Notes: generated from the letters alone by a model not told the origin. A DNA stretch of 7,565 nucleotides from a bacterium (GCA_029335935.2 JARJMV020000005.1:1-7565); one strand, 5' to 3'. Counted from the stretch's first letter, positions 1 to 5,830 are shown. A program made the numbers and translations.

Positions 1-906
1 CCCCACGCCCGCGCGAACTGGGTATCGCCCCCGACGAAGCGTAGCCGATTGGCGTTTCTCCATCAAGAGCTTGAGCGCGCCGTCGTCGGGGAAGCGTTGC
101 AGCCCGCGCCACGCCCAAGTGCGCATCCTGCCCAACTCGCCCTGCTTGTACGCCTTCAGCGCGAGCCAACGGTATGCGTGCAGCAACCCCTCGCGCTCGA
201 ACGGGTTCTCAGGCATCCAAGCCGCGCCGTTCTCCAACGCTTTGAGTAGGTACGCCTCGCTCTTCGTGTAGTCCTCTGTGTAGAGCAGGTGATACCGCCC
301 CAACTCGGTGAATATCGCGATGCTTCGTGGGTTCTGTCGTGCGCCCTCCTCCAGAAACACCAACGCTTGCGGCAGGTTCCGCTGATTGTCGAACAGTATC
401 ATCTGCGCCCCCACCAAGTAGCCAGGTACGAAAGTCGGGTCAATCCAGGTCATGAAGCGGTACAGGGGCAGCACTTCGCGCACGGGGCGATGGAAGTGAT
501 GGCGCACATCGAAATACGGCTTCACATTCCGCTCGATATCGCCCCAGAGCCAGCGCGGGTCGCGTTCAGGTTCGGGGATGACGCCCGTCTCGTTTTGGTG
601 ATTATGTAAGCCATCCGCGCTGCTGGCGGCGTGGGCGCTGCCCGTATGCTTCTCGCGCTCAGTCATCGGGCGCAGGCGCACGCCGCCGTGGGTCTACTCA
701 TCGGTCTTCGCCCACAGATAGCCCGCCACGTTGCCCCGAAACTCGCCCATCACCGACGCCATCGCCTTCTTATCATAGATTGTCAGCGCGTCGAGCGTCT
801 CGGCGCGTTGCGTGTGGTACGGCGTAGCGAGCCGAACCAGCACGCCGCCCAGTACGAAACTCGCACTCAGCCCAAGCGTGATGCCACTCCACATAACCCA
901 CTGCAT
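1..906 (-). pseudogene. membrane-anchored TPR-like protein, amber-interrupted and cut by the window edge
   Basis: Reading from ATG at 906, the first 70 codons give a short N-terminus, one hydrophobic segment (about residues 7-27, GITLGLSASFVLGGVL) and a conserved-looking stretch ending W-A-K-T-D-E. Codon 71 is TAG (694-696). The same frame then stays open for 231 codons to the window edge with clearly protein-like sequence: T-H-G-G-V, then D-I-E-R-N, L-P-L-Y-R-F-M-T-W-I-D-P (about 146-157), and helical pairs resembling TPR units at about 145-177, 178-211 and 212-245. From memory, related membrane TPR proteins have an aromatic residue before H-G-G-V, so TAC (Tyr) to TAG is the simplest reading. 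It is probably an inner-membrane protein with a TPR scaffold outside or along the membrane. A TTG at 915 is an alternative start. The last codons (about 48 to 1) resemble the intergenic CGACGAA repeats, so the original C-terminus may lie near the edge. Alternatives are a sequencing error, a real pseudogene or readthrough. Confidence 0.7.
694..696 (-). other. in-frame TAG within the TPR-like gene
   Basis: Minus-strand codon TAG sits between GAT GAG and ACC CAC GGC, with no frame change on either side. One base (TAC to TAG) restores an uninterrupted frame. A possible restart ATG lies 28 bases downstream (664-666) but has no Shine-Dalgarno sequence. TAG also ends the genes at 1106, 2177 and 7055, so it is not reassigned here. 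Confidence 0.85.
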
Positions 907-914
907 CAAGCGCA

Positions 915-920
915 ATTATC
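915..920 (-). promoter_or_regulatory. candidate -10 box for the TPR-like gene, near-leaderless
   Basis: GATAAT on the minus strand matches TATAAT at five of six positions. It would place the transcription start about two bases before the ATG at 906. No Shine-Dalgarno sequence precedes that ATG, which fits a leaderless start. The -35 candidate at 938-943 (TCCAAA) is poor. Confidence 0.3.
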
Positions 921-1019
921 GGCAGACCGCGTCTGGTTTTGGAGCGAGCGCATCGGCGTCGCGCTTGCAGCTGCCCTCGTCCACGCAGCGGGTGTGACCT
1001 CCCGATTGATGACAAACAA

Positions 1020-1049
1020 CGGCGCGACGAGATTGCCGTCGTCGCGCCG
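1020..1049. repeat. perfect 11-bp GC-rich inverted repeat
   Basis: CGGCGCGACGA (1020-1030) pairs perfectly with TCGTCGCGCCG (1039-1049) across an 8-base loop. There is no T-tract on either strand. Its GGCGCGAC core also appears in the tandem repeats at 7103-7110 and 7133-7140, so it may belong to the same dispersed family. Confidence 0.6.
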
Positions 1050-1066
1050 CACACAGGTAAAGCGCT

Positions 1067-1091
1067 TCCCCCTCCAAAGTATGAAGGGGGA
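1067..1091 (-). terminator. terminator-like hairpin downstream of the receiver-like gene
   Basis: On the minus-strand RNA, ten bases (1091-1082) pair with 1076-1067 around a 5-base loop, with one U-G wobble. The pairing is complete only on this strand, because the wobble is a C-A mismatch on the plus strand. The hairpin starts 14 bases after the stop at 1106-1108. There is no U-run after it, so termination is plausible but not proven. It may instead be one of the C-rich palindromic repeats. Confidence 0.4.
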
Positions 1092-1105
1092 GCTGCACGG
1101 GTTCT

Positions 1106-1501
1106 CTATGCCGCCTCGATGTTATACTGGTTCAGCAGGGTGCGCACTTGGGTAATGAACTCGGACGGGGTCGTATTGTTCCAGATGACATAGCCGGACG
1201 CGCCAGTCTCGCGTTGCCACTGGGTCGCCTGCGTCGCATATTGGCTGGGCACAATCAGGAAGTACGGGGTCTGCGGGTTCGTCATGCGTATCTGGTTGAT
1301 GAAGGTGTGCGCGTTGAAGTTATCGGTCTGTCCTGTCGGGCTGCCCCAAAACACAAACGCTGCGCCCCAGTTAGTGTTCTGGAACTCGCTGAGTGTGCGC
1401 GTCGTGTCGGGCGTCGTGCAAACATACCAATTCGTGGGCGTCGTGGCATCAAAAGAACGCGTCACCTCAGTACCGCCCGTTGCAAAGAACACTTGGCTCA
1501 T
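1106..1501 (-). CDS. small Thr/Asn/Gln-rich protein resembling a degenerate response-regulator receiver domain
   Basis: This gene encodes 131 residues with no lysine and about 24 threonines. No signal peptide or membrane span is visible. The order of hydrophobic strands and helices follows a CheY-like receiver. V-F-F-A-T (4-8) stands for strand 1. G-A-A-F-V-F-W-G-S-P (46-55) stands for the strand carrying the phospho-Asp. F-I-N-Q-I-R-M-T-N-P-Q-T-P-Y-F-L-I-V (67-84) matches the helix plus strand usually reading LLRRIRALDPDTPVILL. G-A-S-G-Y-V-I-W (100-107) followed by T-P-S-E-F-I-T-Q-V-R-T-L-L (111-123) matches the C-terminal GAxxYLxKPFSPEELLxxVRxLL pattern. The phospho-acceptor Asp position is W52 or nearby, and the conserved Lys is Asn108, so it should not be phosphorylated in the usual way. 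The start at 1501 is fixed by AAGGAGG eight bases upstream. It ends in TAG. The fold assignment is my inference; otherwise this is a hypothetical protein. No partner kinase is in the window. Confidence 0.8.
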   Translation of the reverse strand: MSQVFFATGGTEVTRSFDATTPTNWYVCTTPDTTRTLSEFQNTNWGAAFVFWGSPTGQTDNFNAHTFINQIRMTNPQTPYFLIVPSQYATQATQWQRETGASGYVIWNNTTPSEFITQVRTLLNQYNIEAA

Positions 1502-1509
1502 GGTTCAAT

Positions 1510-1516
1510 CCTCCTT
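1510..1516 (-). promoter_or_regulatory. strong Shine-Dalgarno for the receiver-like gene
   Basis: AAGGAGG on the minus strand, eight bases before the ATG at 1501-1499, is near-perfect anti-16S complementarity. None of the neighbouring genes has a comparable site. Confidence 0.8.
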
Positions 1517-1549
1517 CAAAGGTTTGGTTCCGCGCGCGAACCTGCTAAG

Positions 1550-1578
1550 ATTATCGGCGTCACGCCGCGAAATCTTTA
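1550..1578 (-). promoter_or_regulatory. candidate promoter with an embedded 13-bp palindrome
   Basis: GATAAT (1555-1550, minus strand) is a good -10 candidate. TAAAGA lies 17 bases upstream (1578-1573), a weak -35. Overlapping the end of the -10 box and filling much of the spacer is the palindrome CGGCGTCACGCCG (1555-1567), a position suitable for a repressor. The 5' leader also contains GGTTC/GAACC arms (1526-1530, 1538-1542). Confidence 0.35.
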
Positions 1579-1591
1579 GTCTTCCGCCTGA

Positions 1592-2179
1592 GAGCGTTCG
1601 GAAAATCGGGATTGCGCGTTTTTCAGCCCTACCCCCAACCCCTCTCCCAGAGCGGAGGGGCAGGGGGTCTGGACGCAAGCAACAGGGATGGAAGACCTCG
1701 GTACCCTCGGAGGCGGTTATAGCTGGGCGCACGGCGCCTCTACCGATGGTTCGGTGGTAGTCGGATGGACATACAACGCCAGCGGTCAGCAGCGCGCGTT
1801 TCGTTGGACGCAAAGCGAAGGGATGGAAGACCTCGGTACACTCGGGGGTAGTCATAGCTGGGCGTATGGCATCTCTGCCGATGGTTCGGTGGTGGTCGGA
1901 TGGGCAGAAGATACCAGCGGTAATGGACGCGCCTTTCGCTGGACGGCGTCAGGCGGGATGGAAGACCTGAATGTCACCTACGCCGCCTTACTGAACGGTT
2001 CGATATTGCAGGAAGCCTTTGCCATCTCGCCCGATGGACGCTACATCGCGGGCAGGGGCATCAACGCAGCGACGGGGCGCTTCGAGGGGTTCTTGCTGGA
2101 CACCGTCCCCGAACCTGCGTCGCTCTTTGCGTTGGGCGCAGGGCTGGCAGGGCTGGTCGGGCTGAAGCGCCGCAAGTAG
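1592..2179 (+). pseudogene. 5'-truncated HAF-repeat protein with PEP-CTERM sorting signal
   Basis: From ATG 1688 there are 163 residues. Two complete 45-residue HAF-type repeats (1-45 and 46-90; pattern MEDLGTLGG, SxADGSVVVGW, RAFRW) precede a divergent third repeat (91-139). The C-terminus is a PEP-CTERM signal: V-P-E-P at 140-143, a hydrophobic segment at 146-159 and K-R-R-K at 160-163. PEP-CTERM proteins are normally exported and processed by an exosortase, so a signal peptide is expected, and none exists here. The in-frame sequence before ATG 1688 reads W-T-Q-A-T-G, the end of another HAF repeat, so the gene once continued upstream. Homology with the next repeat stops exactly at 1670 and the frame closes at TGA 1589-1591. 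No ribosome binding site precedes 1688. I read this as a gene remnant. It ends with tandem TAG TAG. Expression as a small cytosolic protein cannot be excluded. Confidence 0.8.
1628..1668. repeat. C-rich palindromic repeat abutting the HAF fragment
   Basis: CCCCC-AA-CCCCTC (1632-1644) pairs with GAGGGG-CA-GGGGG (1655-1667) with two mismatches and a 10-base loop. An outer A-T pair adds to the stem. It starts CCCTACCCCC and resembles the widespread C-rich intergenic palindromes of many bacterial genomes. Its right edge meets the first base of HAF-repeat homology at 1670. A relative starting CCCTATCCCCC lies on the other side of the fragment at 2183. Confidence 0.65.
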
Positions 2180-2182
2180 TAG

Positions 2183-2219
2183 CCCTATCCCCCTCTCTCA
2201 CATAGCGGGAGAGGGGGTA
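2183..2219 (+). terminator. C-rich hairpin after the HAF fragment, terminator-like
   Basis: CCCCCTCTC (2189-2197) pairs perfectly with GAGAGGGGG (2209-2217) across 11 bases, beginning nine bases after the stop. A short TTTT follows at 2223-2226, so it could terminate transcription. Its start CCCTATCCCCC and right arm ending GGGGGT match the element at 1628-1668, so it is also a member of that repeat family. Confidence 0.5.
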
Positions 2220-2242
2220 ACGTTTTGCCAACGCACGCTCCC

Positions 2243-2314
2243 TTCTCTCCCTCTGAGAGAGATTGGGGGTACTTTTTATGCCCTTACCCCCCTACTTGCC
2301 CCCTGACAGGGGGT
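2243..2314. repeat. two further C/T-rich inverted repeats upstream of glmS
   Basis: TCTCTC (2244-2249) pairs with GAGAGA (2255-2260), followed by GGGGGTAC and a T5 run at 2273-2277. CCCCCT (2299-2304) pairs with AGGGGG (2308-2313). They share C-run, G-run and GGGGGTA vocabulary with the elements at 1628 and 2183. I see no gene in this stretch. Confidence 0.5.
2273..2288 (+). repeat. 16-bp direct repeat, copy 1
   Basis: TTTTTATGCCCTTACC occurs here and again at 2448-2463, exactly 175 bp apart. Both copies are followed by C/T-rich sequence. This suggests duplication of part of the repeat block in front of glmS. Confidence 0.8.
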
Positions 2315-2361
2315 ACGAATTCGGAGTTCACCCCGGCATCGAGCGTGATGGCGCACTGCCG

Positions 2362-2427
2362 TTCGTAGCGTCGGTGCGCCCTCCGACGAATACTCCAACT
2401 CGTAGCGTCGGCGTCCTCGCCGACGAA
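2362..2427. repeat. two TCGTAGCGTCGG palindromic elements
   Basis: Copy 1 (2362-2390) reads TTCGTAGCGTCGG, 8 bases, CCGACGAA. Copy 2 (2400-2427) reads TCGTAGCGTCGGCG, TCCT, CGCCGACGAA, with a perfect 8-bp stem at 2406-2413/2418-2425. The same core recurs at 7091-7182, so this is a dispersed intergenic repeat family. Confidence 0.7.
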
Positions 2428-2447
2428 CGCCCCTCAACCGAGAGTGT

Positions 2448-2463
2448 TTTTTATGCCCTTACC
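2448..2463 (+). repeat. 16-bp direct repeat, copy 2
   Basis: This is identical to 2273-2288 (TTTTTATGCCCTTACC). The two copies bracket the pair of GTAGCGTCGG palindromes at 2362-2427. Confidence 0.8.
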
Positions 2464-2526
2464 TTCCCTCTGCCACGATGTGGGAGATGGGACGGGGACT
2501 TGACGCCGACCCAGCACCGCAGCAGG

Positions 2527-2532
2527 TATAAT
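2527..2532 (+). promoter_or_regulatory. candidate -10 box of glmS
   Basis: This is a perfect TATAAT, 22 bases before the glmS ATG. The best -35, TTGACG at 2500-2505, is 21 bases away rather than about 17, so the -35 may be unused or different. The leader would be about 16 nt and contains GAGGG (2541-2545) as the likely ribosome binding site. Confidence 0.5.
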
Positions 2533-2554
2533 CCCCTCACGAGGGCAGATTGCT

Positions 2555-4387
2555 ATGTGTGGCATCACAGGCTATATCGGGGCGCGCCCACCGCTGGAGG
2601 TGGCGCTGGATACACTGAAACGACTGGAATATCGGGGCTACGACTCGGCAGGCGTGGCGTTCTGGGGTGGTGAGCAGCTGCAGGTGATGAAACGCGCGGG
2701 CAAAATCCAACAGCTCCGCGAGCTGCTCAACGGCGTCGAGGCGCACGGACTGGCAGTCTCCCACACGCGCTGGGCAACCCACGGCATCCCCAACGACCCG
2801 AACGCCCACCCCCACACCGACGAGCAGGGGCGCGTCGCCGTCGTGCATAACGGCATCATCGAGAACTATCTGGAGCTCAAGCAGGAGCTGCTCACACGGG
2901 GGCATCAGTTCCGCTCGGAGACCGACACGGAGGTGCTGGCGCACCTGATTGAGGAGCAGTTGGCGCAGGGCTACCCCCCAGAAGAAGCCGTGCGCCGCGC
3001 GTTGCAACCCGTGCGCGGCTCGTATGCGATTGCCGTGCTGTTCATCGAGTACCCCGACCGCGTGGTGGTGGCGCGCCACGACTCGCCGCTGGTGATTGGC
3101 TTGGGCGAAGGCGAGAACTTCATCGCCTCCGACATCCCCGCGCTGCTGCCCTACACACGGCGCGTAATCCTGTTGGAGAACGGCGATGTGGGCGTGGTGA
3201 CGCGCGACGCCGTGCGCTTGATGCGCTTGGACGGCGCGCCCGTAGAGCGTCCGCCCGTGGAGATTACTTGGTCTGCCGAAGCCGCCGAGAAGGGCGGACA
3301 CGATCACTTCATGATTAAGGAGATTCTGGAGCAGCCAGAGGCGGTGCGCGACACCCTGCGCGGACGGCTCAAGCCCAACGGCGGTATCCAGTTCCCCGAG
3401 CTGAAGCTGGAAGTGGAGGATTGGCAGAAGTTCCGTCGGATTGTGATGGTGGCGTGCGGCACAGCGTACCATGCGGGACTGGTGGGCAAACATGTGTTAG
3501 AGCGGTGGCTGCGTCGCCCGGTGGAGGTGTACTACTCGTCCGAGTTCCGCTACGGCGACCCAATCTTACAGCCGAACACACTGGCGGTGTTCATCAGCCA
3601 GTCGGGCGAGACGGCGGACACGCTGGCGGCGTTGCGCCTATGCCGTGAGGCGGGCTACACCACGCTGGGCATCGTGAATGTGGTGGGCAGTAGCATCGCG
3701 CGCGAGTGCGACCATGTGCTGTATACGCAGGCGGGTCCCGAAATCTCGGTGGCGTCCACGAAGGCGTATAGCACGCAGATCGCAGTGCTGTATCTGCTGG
3801 GGCTGTATCTGGCGTCGGTGAACGGCACGCTGCCGATGCAGGTCTATTCGGAGGGGGTCAAGGGGCTAATGCAGATGCCGTCGCTGATAGCGCGGGCGTT
3901 GGAGACCGAGCCGCAGGTGCGCCAGATTGCCGAGCAGGTCTCTCAGATGCCGTTGGCGTTCTATCTGGGGCGCGGGGTGGACGCCTATGTGGCGATGGAG
4001 GGCGCCCTCAAACTCAAAGAGATTGCCTATGTGCCCACCCAAGAGCCGCCTGCGGGCGAGATGAAGCACGGACCGCTCGCGCTGGTGGAGCCGGGCGTGG
4101 TGGCGGTGTTCATCGCCACGCAGGCGCGCACGCGCGAGAAACTGCTGGGCAACCTGAAGGAGGTTAAGGCGCGTCAGGGCACGGTGTTCTTGGTCACCAC
4201 AGAGGACGACACGCTGCTGCCGCAGGAAGCGGATTACACGGTGTATGTGCCTGCGCCCCCGCTGGAGGAGTTGGCGCCGCTGACGACGATACCCGTGCTG
4301 CAACTGTTCGCCTATCATGTGGCGCGGTTGCGCGGATGCGAAATCGACCAGCCGCGCAACTTGGCAAAGAGCGTGACGGTGGAGTGA
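2555..4387 (+). CDS. glmS: glutamine--fructose-6-phosphate aminotransferase (isomerizing)
   Basis: This cytosolic enzyme makes glucosamine-6-phosphate and glutamate from L-glutamine and fructose-6-phosphate, the entry to UDP-GlcNAc, peptidoglycan and LPS. It has 610 residues against 609 in E. coli. The N-terminal glutaminase begins M-C-G-I-T-G, so Cys2 is exposed as the nucleophile once Met is removed, which fixes the start. Its glutamine-site motifs H-T-R-W-A-T-H-G (70-77), N-A-H-P-H (83-87), H-N-G-I-I-E-N-Y (98-105) and T-D-T-E (123-126) are present. Two SIS sugar-isomerase domains follow. They carry the phosphate loop S-Q-S-G-E-T (348-353), E489, H505 and K605 in the C-terminal N-L-A-K-S-V-T-V-E, each one position from the E. 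coli catalytic residues. All key residues are intact. It appears to be transcribed alone from the TATAAT upstream. Its TGA abuts the stop of the convergent VWA gene. Confidence 0.98.
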   Translation: MCGITGYIGARPPLEVALDTLKRLEYRGYDSAGVAFWGGEQLQVMKRAGKIQQLRELLNGVEAHGLAVSHTRWATHGIPNDPNAHPHTDEQGRVAVVHNGIIENYLELKQELLTRGHQFRSETDTEVLAHLIEEQLAQGYPPEEAVRRALQPVRGSYAIAVLFIEYPDRVVVARHDSPLVIGLGEGENFIASDIPALLPYTRRVILLENGDVGVVTRDAVRLMRLDGAPVERPPVEITWSAEAAEKGGHDHFMIKEILEQPEAVRDTLRGRLKPNGGIQFPELKLEVEDWQKFRRIVMVACGTAYHAGLVGKHVLERWLRRPVEVYYSSEFRYGDPILQPNTLAVFISQSGETADTLAALRLCREAGYTTLGIVNVVGSSIARECDHVLYTQAGPEISVASTKAYSTQIAVLYLLGLYLASVNGTLPMQVYSEGVKGLMQMPSLIARALETEPQVRQIAEQVSQMPLAFYLGRGVDAYVAMEGALKLKEIAYVPTQEPPAGEMKHGPLALVEPGVVAVFIATQARTREKLLGNLKEVKARQGTVFLVTTEDDTLLPQEADYTVYVPAPPLEELAPLTTIPVLQLFAYHVARLRGCEIDQPRNLAKSVTVE

Positions 4388-5740
4388 TTAACCCTCGCGT
4401 TTGCCCTGCTCCAGATTGACCAGCGTGCCCATCAGCGTCTTCTCGGCAGTGTTGGAGTCTTGACCTTGCAGGGCGCGAATGGCTTGGGTGACCTCCTGCG
4501 CTTCCTGAGTGCGCCCCTGACTGAGCAGGATTGCCTGCGTGCGTTGCAGCTCTGCCATCGCCTGTGTGCGATCGAGTTGGTGCGCGCGCATGCCCATAAT
4601 GGTCTTCTCCAGCGCACGCGAGGCGACCGCGACTTGGAGTTCGTTGGCGACGCGCGGGTCTTGCGGTTGATTCGCCAGCGCAGGGTCGGTGGTGAACTCG
4701 ATAACGGCGTCGGCAGTGGCGGTCTCCGTGCGCCCCGTCACGATGTCATCCCAAGTGAGCGTAATCTGCGCGATGCGATAAATCCCTGCAGGGTGGTTGG
4801 GAAACTCCAGCTCCAGAATAGGGTTGAGGGTGCTGCCGCGCTCAACATCGACCAGGCTGAGTGTGGCGGTGCGTCCTTGCAGTTTCAGCTCGCCGCCGAA
4901 CGCTTGGCGCACTTGCACCCAGCGCGCGAGCCGAACCTCCAATTGGGGGTTGCGCGCCACGACGGTCATCAAGCGCACCAGCTCCTGCTGGAATACTTCG
5001 GGGATACGGTGGGGCTGGTCGATATAGTAATACTTGCCGCCGCTGCGTCGGGCGATGCCTGCCAGCAGCTCCTCGTTGTAGTCAGGTCCGAAGCCGAGCG
5101 CGGTGATATGGAAGCCGAACTCTTTCGCTTTCGCCGCCGCGCCGACAATTGTGGAGAAGTCTTTGATGCCCGTGGTGGGTTCGCCGTCGGTGAGCAGGAT
5201 GAGATGGCTCTGGTAGCCTAACAGCGGCGTTCCTGTAATCTGCTGAGTTCCGACCACCAGCGCGTCGTAGAGGTTGGTGGTGTCGCCGACAGTGAGGCGC
5301 ATAATATGGTCTTTCACGAGCGACTTGTTGACAATCTTGCGCGGGGGCATCACGACATCCACCGCGTCGGAGAAGGTCACTATCGACAGCACATCCTGCT
5401 CGGTGAGTTGGTCGACGATGTAGGCGCAGGCTTGCTTGGCGTATTCGAAGGGCGCGCCTTCCATCGAGCCGCTGCGGTCTAACACGAGACAGAGGTTGAG
5501 TGGGGCGCGTCCTGCGGCAGTCTGCACGGCGCGGATGGGGACGAGCAAGCCCTCGCGGACGATGCTCTGCGCCAGCGCGTATCGCCTGCCCAGTACGACC
5601 TCCAAGCTTAGCGAGGGCTGGAGCGGTGCGCCCATCAGGTTCGGCATCGCCTGCGTGCGTGTGGGGTCTAACACAGGCATCTGCATCGCCTGCGTGCGCT
5701 GCGGGTCGTTCAAAGCTCCCATCTGTTGCGTTCGGTCCAT
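4388..5740 (-). CDS. VWA-domain protein with terminal TQ-motif repeats
   Basis: This gene encodes 450 residues with no signal peptide or membrane segment, so it is probably cytosolic. A von Willebrand A domain (about 81-265) keeps a complete metal-ion-dependent adhesion site: D88-R-S90-G-S92, T154/T155, and D185 in L-L-T-D-G-E-P. After it comes a beta-rich region (about 270-365, with G-x-Y-R-I and V-I-E-F-T-T-D-P) of the kind seen in VWA proteins labelled chloride-channel-like. The termini carry repeated motifs: R-T-Q-Q-M (T4), R-T-Q-A-M (T16, T29), K-T-I-M-G (T380), R-T-Q-A-M (T392), R-T-Q-A-I (T401), V-T-Q-A-I (T418) and K-T-L-M-G (T435). Such Thr motifs could be Ser/Thr-kinase and FHA-domain docking sites, which is inference. 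The start at 5740 is chosen because coding character begins there and earlier starts would run deep into the divergent oxidoreductase gene. GGAG lies about 11 bases upstream. The precise cellular role is unknown. Confidence 0.88.
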   Translation of the reverse strand: MDRTQQMGALNDPQRTQAMQMPVLDPTRTQAMPNLMGAPLQPSLSLEVVLGRRYALAQSIVREGLLVPIRAVQTAAGRAPLNLCLVLDRSGSMEGAPFEYAKQACAYIVDQLTEQDVLSIVTFSDAVDVVMPPRKIVNKSLVKDHIMRLTVGDTTNLYDALVVGTQQITGTPLLGYQSHLILLTDGEPTTGIKDFSTIVGAAAKAKEFGFHITALGFGPDYNEELLAGIARRSGGKYYYIDQPHRIPEVFQQELVRLMTVVARNPQLEVRLARWVQVRQAFGGELKLQGRTATLSLVDVERGSTLNPILELEFPNHPAGIYRIAQITLTWDDIVTGRTETATADAVIEFTTDPALANQPQDPRVANELQVAVASRALEKTIMGMRAHQLDRTQAMAELQRTQAILLSQGRTQEAQEVTQAIRALQGQDSNTAEKTLMGTLVNLEQGKREG

Positions 5741-5830
5741 ACTCTCACCGCTCCGATATTTCGGCGCGCGGCGCGCTTCCCCTGCAGGAAACTCACCCTC
5801 GCTCACGAACCTCACCCTCGCGAGGTCGCT
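5741..5830. promoter_or_regulatory. divergent intergenic region with palindromes and direct repeat
   Basis: This 90-bp spacer must serve both the VWA gene (minus) and the oxidoreductase (plus). It contains the direct repeat CTCACCCTCG (5792-5801, 5811-5820; 19-bp spacing), the palindrome CCTGCAGG (5781-5788) and the palindrome CCTCGCGAGG (5816-5825), which covers the oxidoreductase ribosome binding site. I see no good -10/-35 pair on either strand. Confidence 0.5.

Noticed and set aside
694..696. TAG reassigned as a sense codon
   Set aside because: TAG is the natural stop of the genes ending at 1106, 2177 and 7055 in the same window.
289..1155. Plus-strand open frames at 289-609 and 631-1155
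   Set aside because: They are antisense to the TPR-like gene and the spacer. Their composition is shadow-like, and the minus strand carries coherent TPR-like sequence instead.
2430..2554. glmS ribozyme or riboswitch in the glmS leader
   Set aside because: The TATAAT at 2527 leaves only about 16 nt of leader, and the sequence before it consists of repeats without a recognisable ribozyme core.
2537..3493. Long minus-strand open frame opposite glmS
   Set aside because: It is antisense to an intact glmS and rich in His/Arg/Gln/Leu, typical of a frame shadow in GC-rich DNA.
5726..5830. Upstream ATG at 5726 for the oxidoreductase
   Set aside because: It would overlap the VWA start and adds a non-homologous, Arg/Pro-rich leader. 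ATG 5831 has an adjacent AGGT and fits the family N-terminus.
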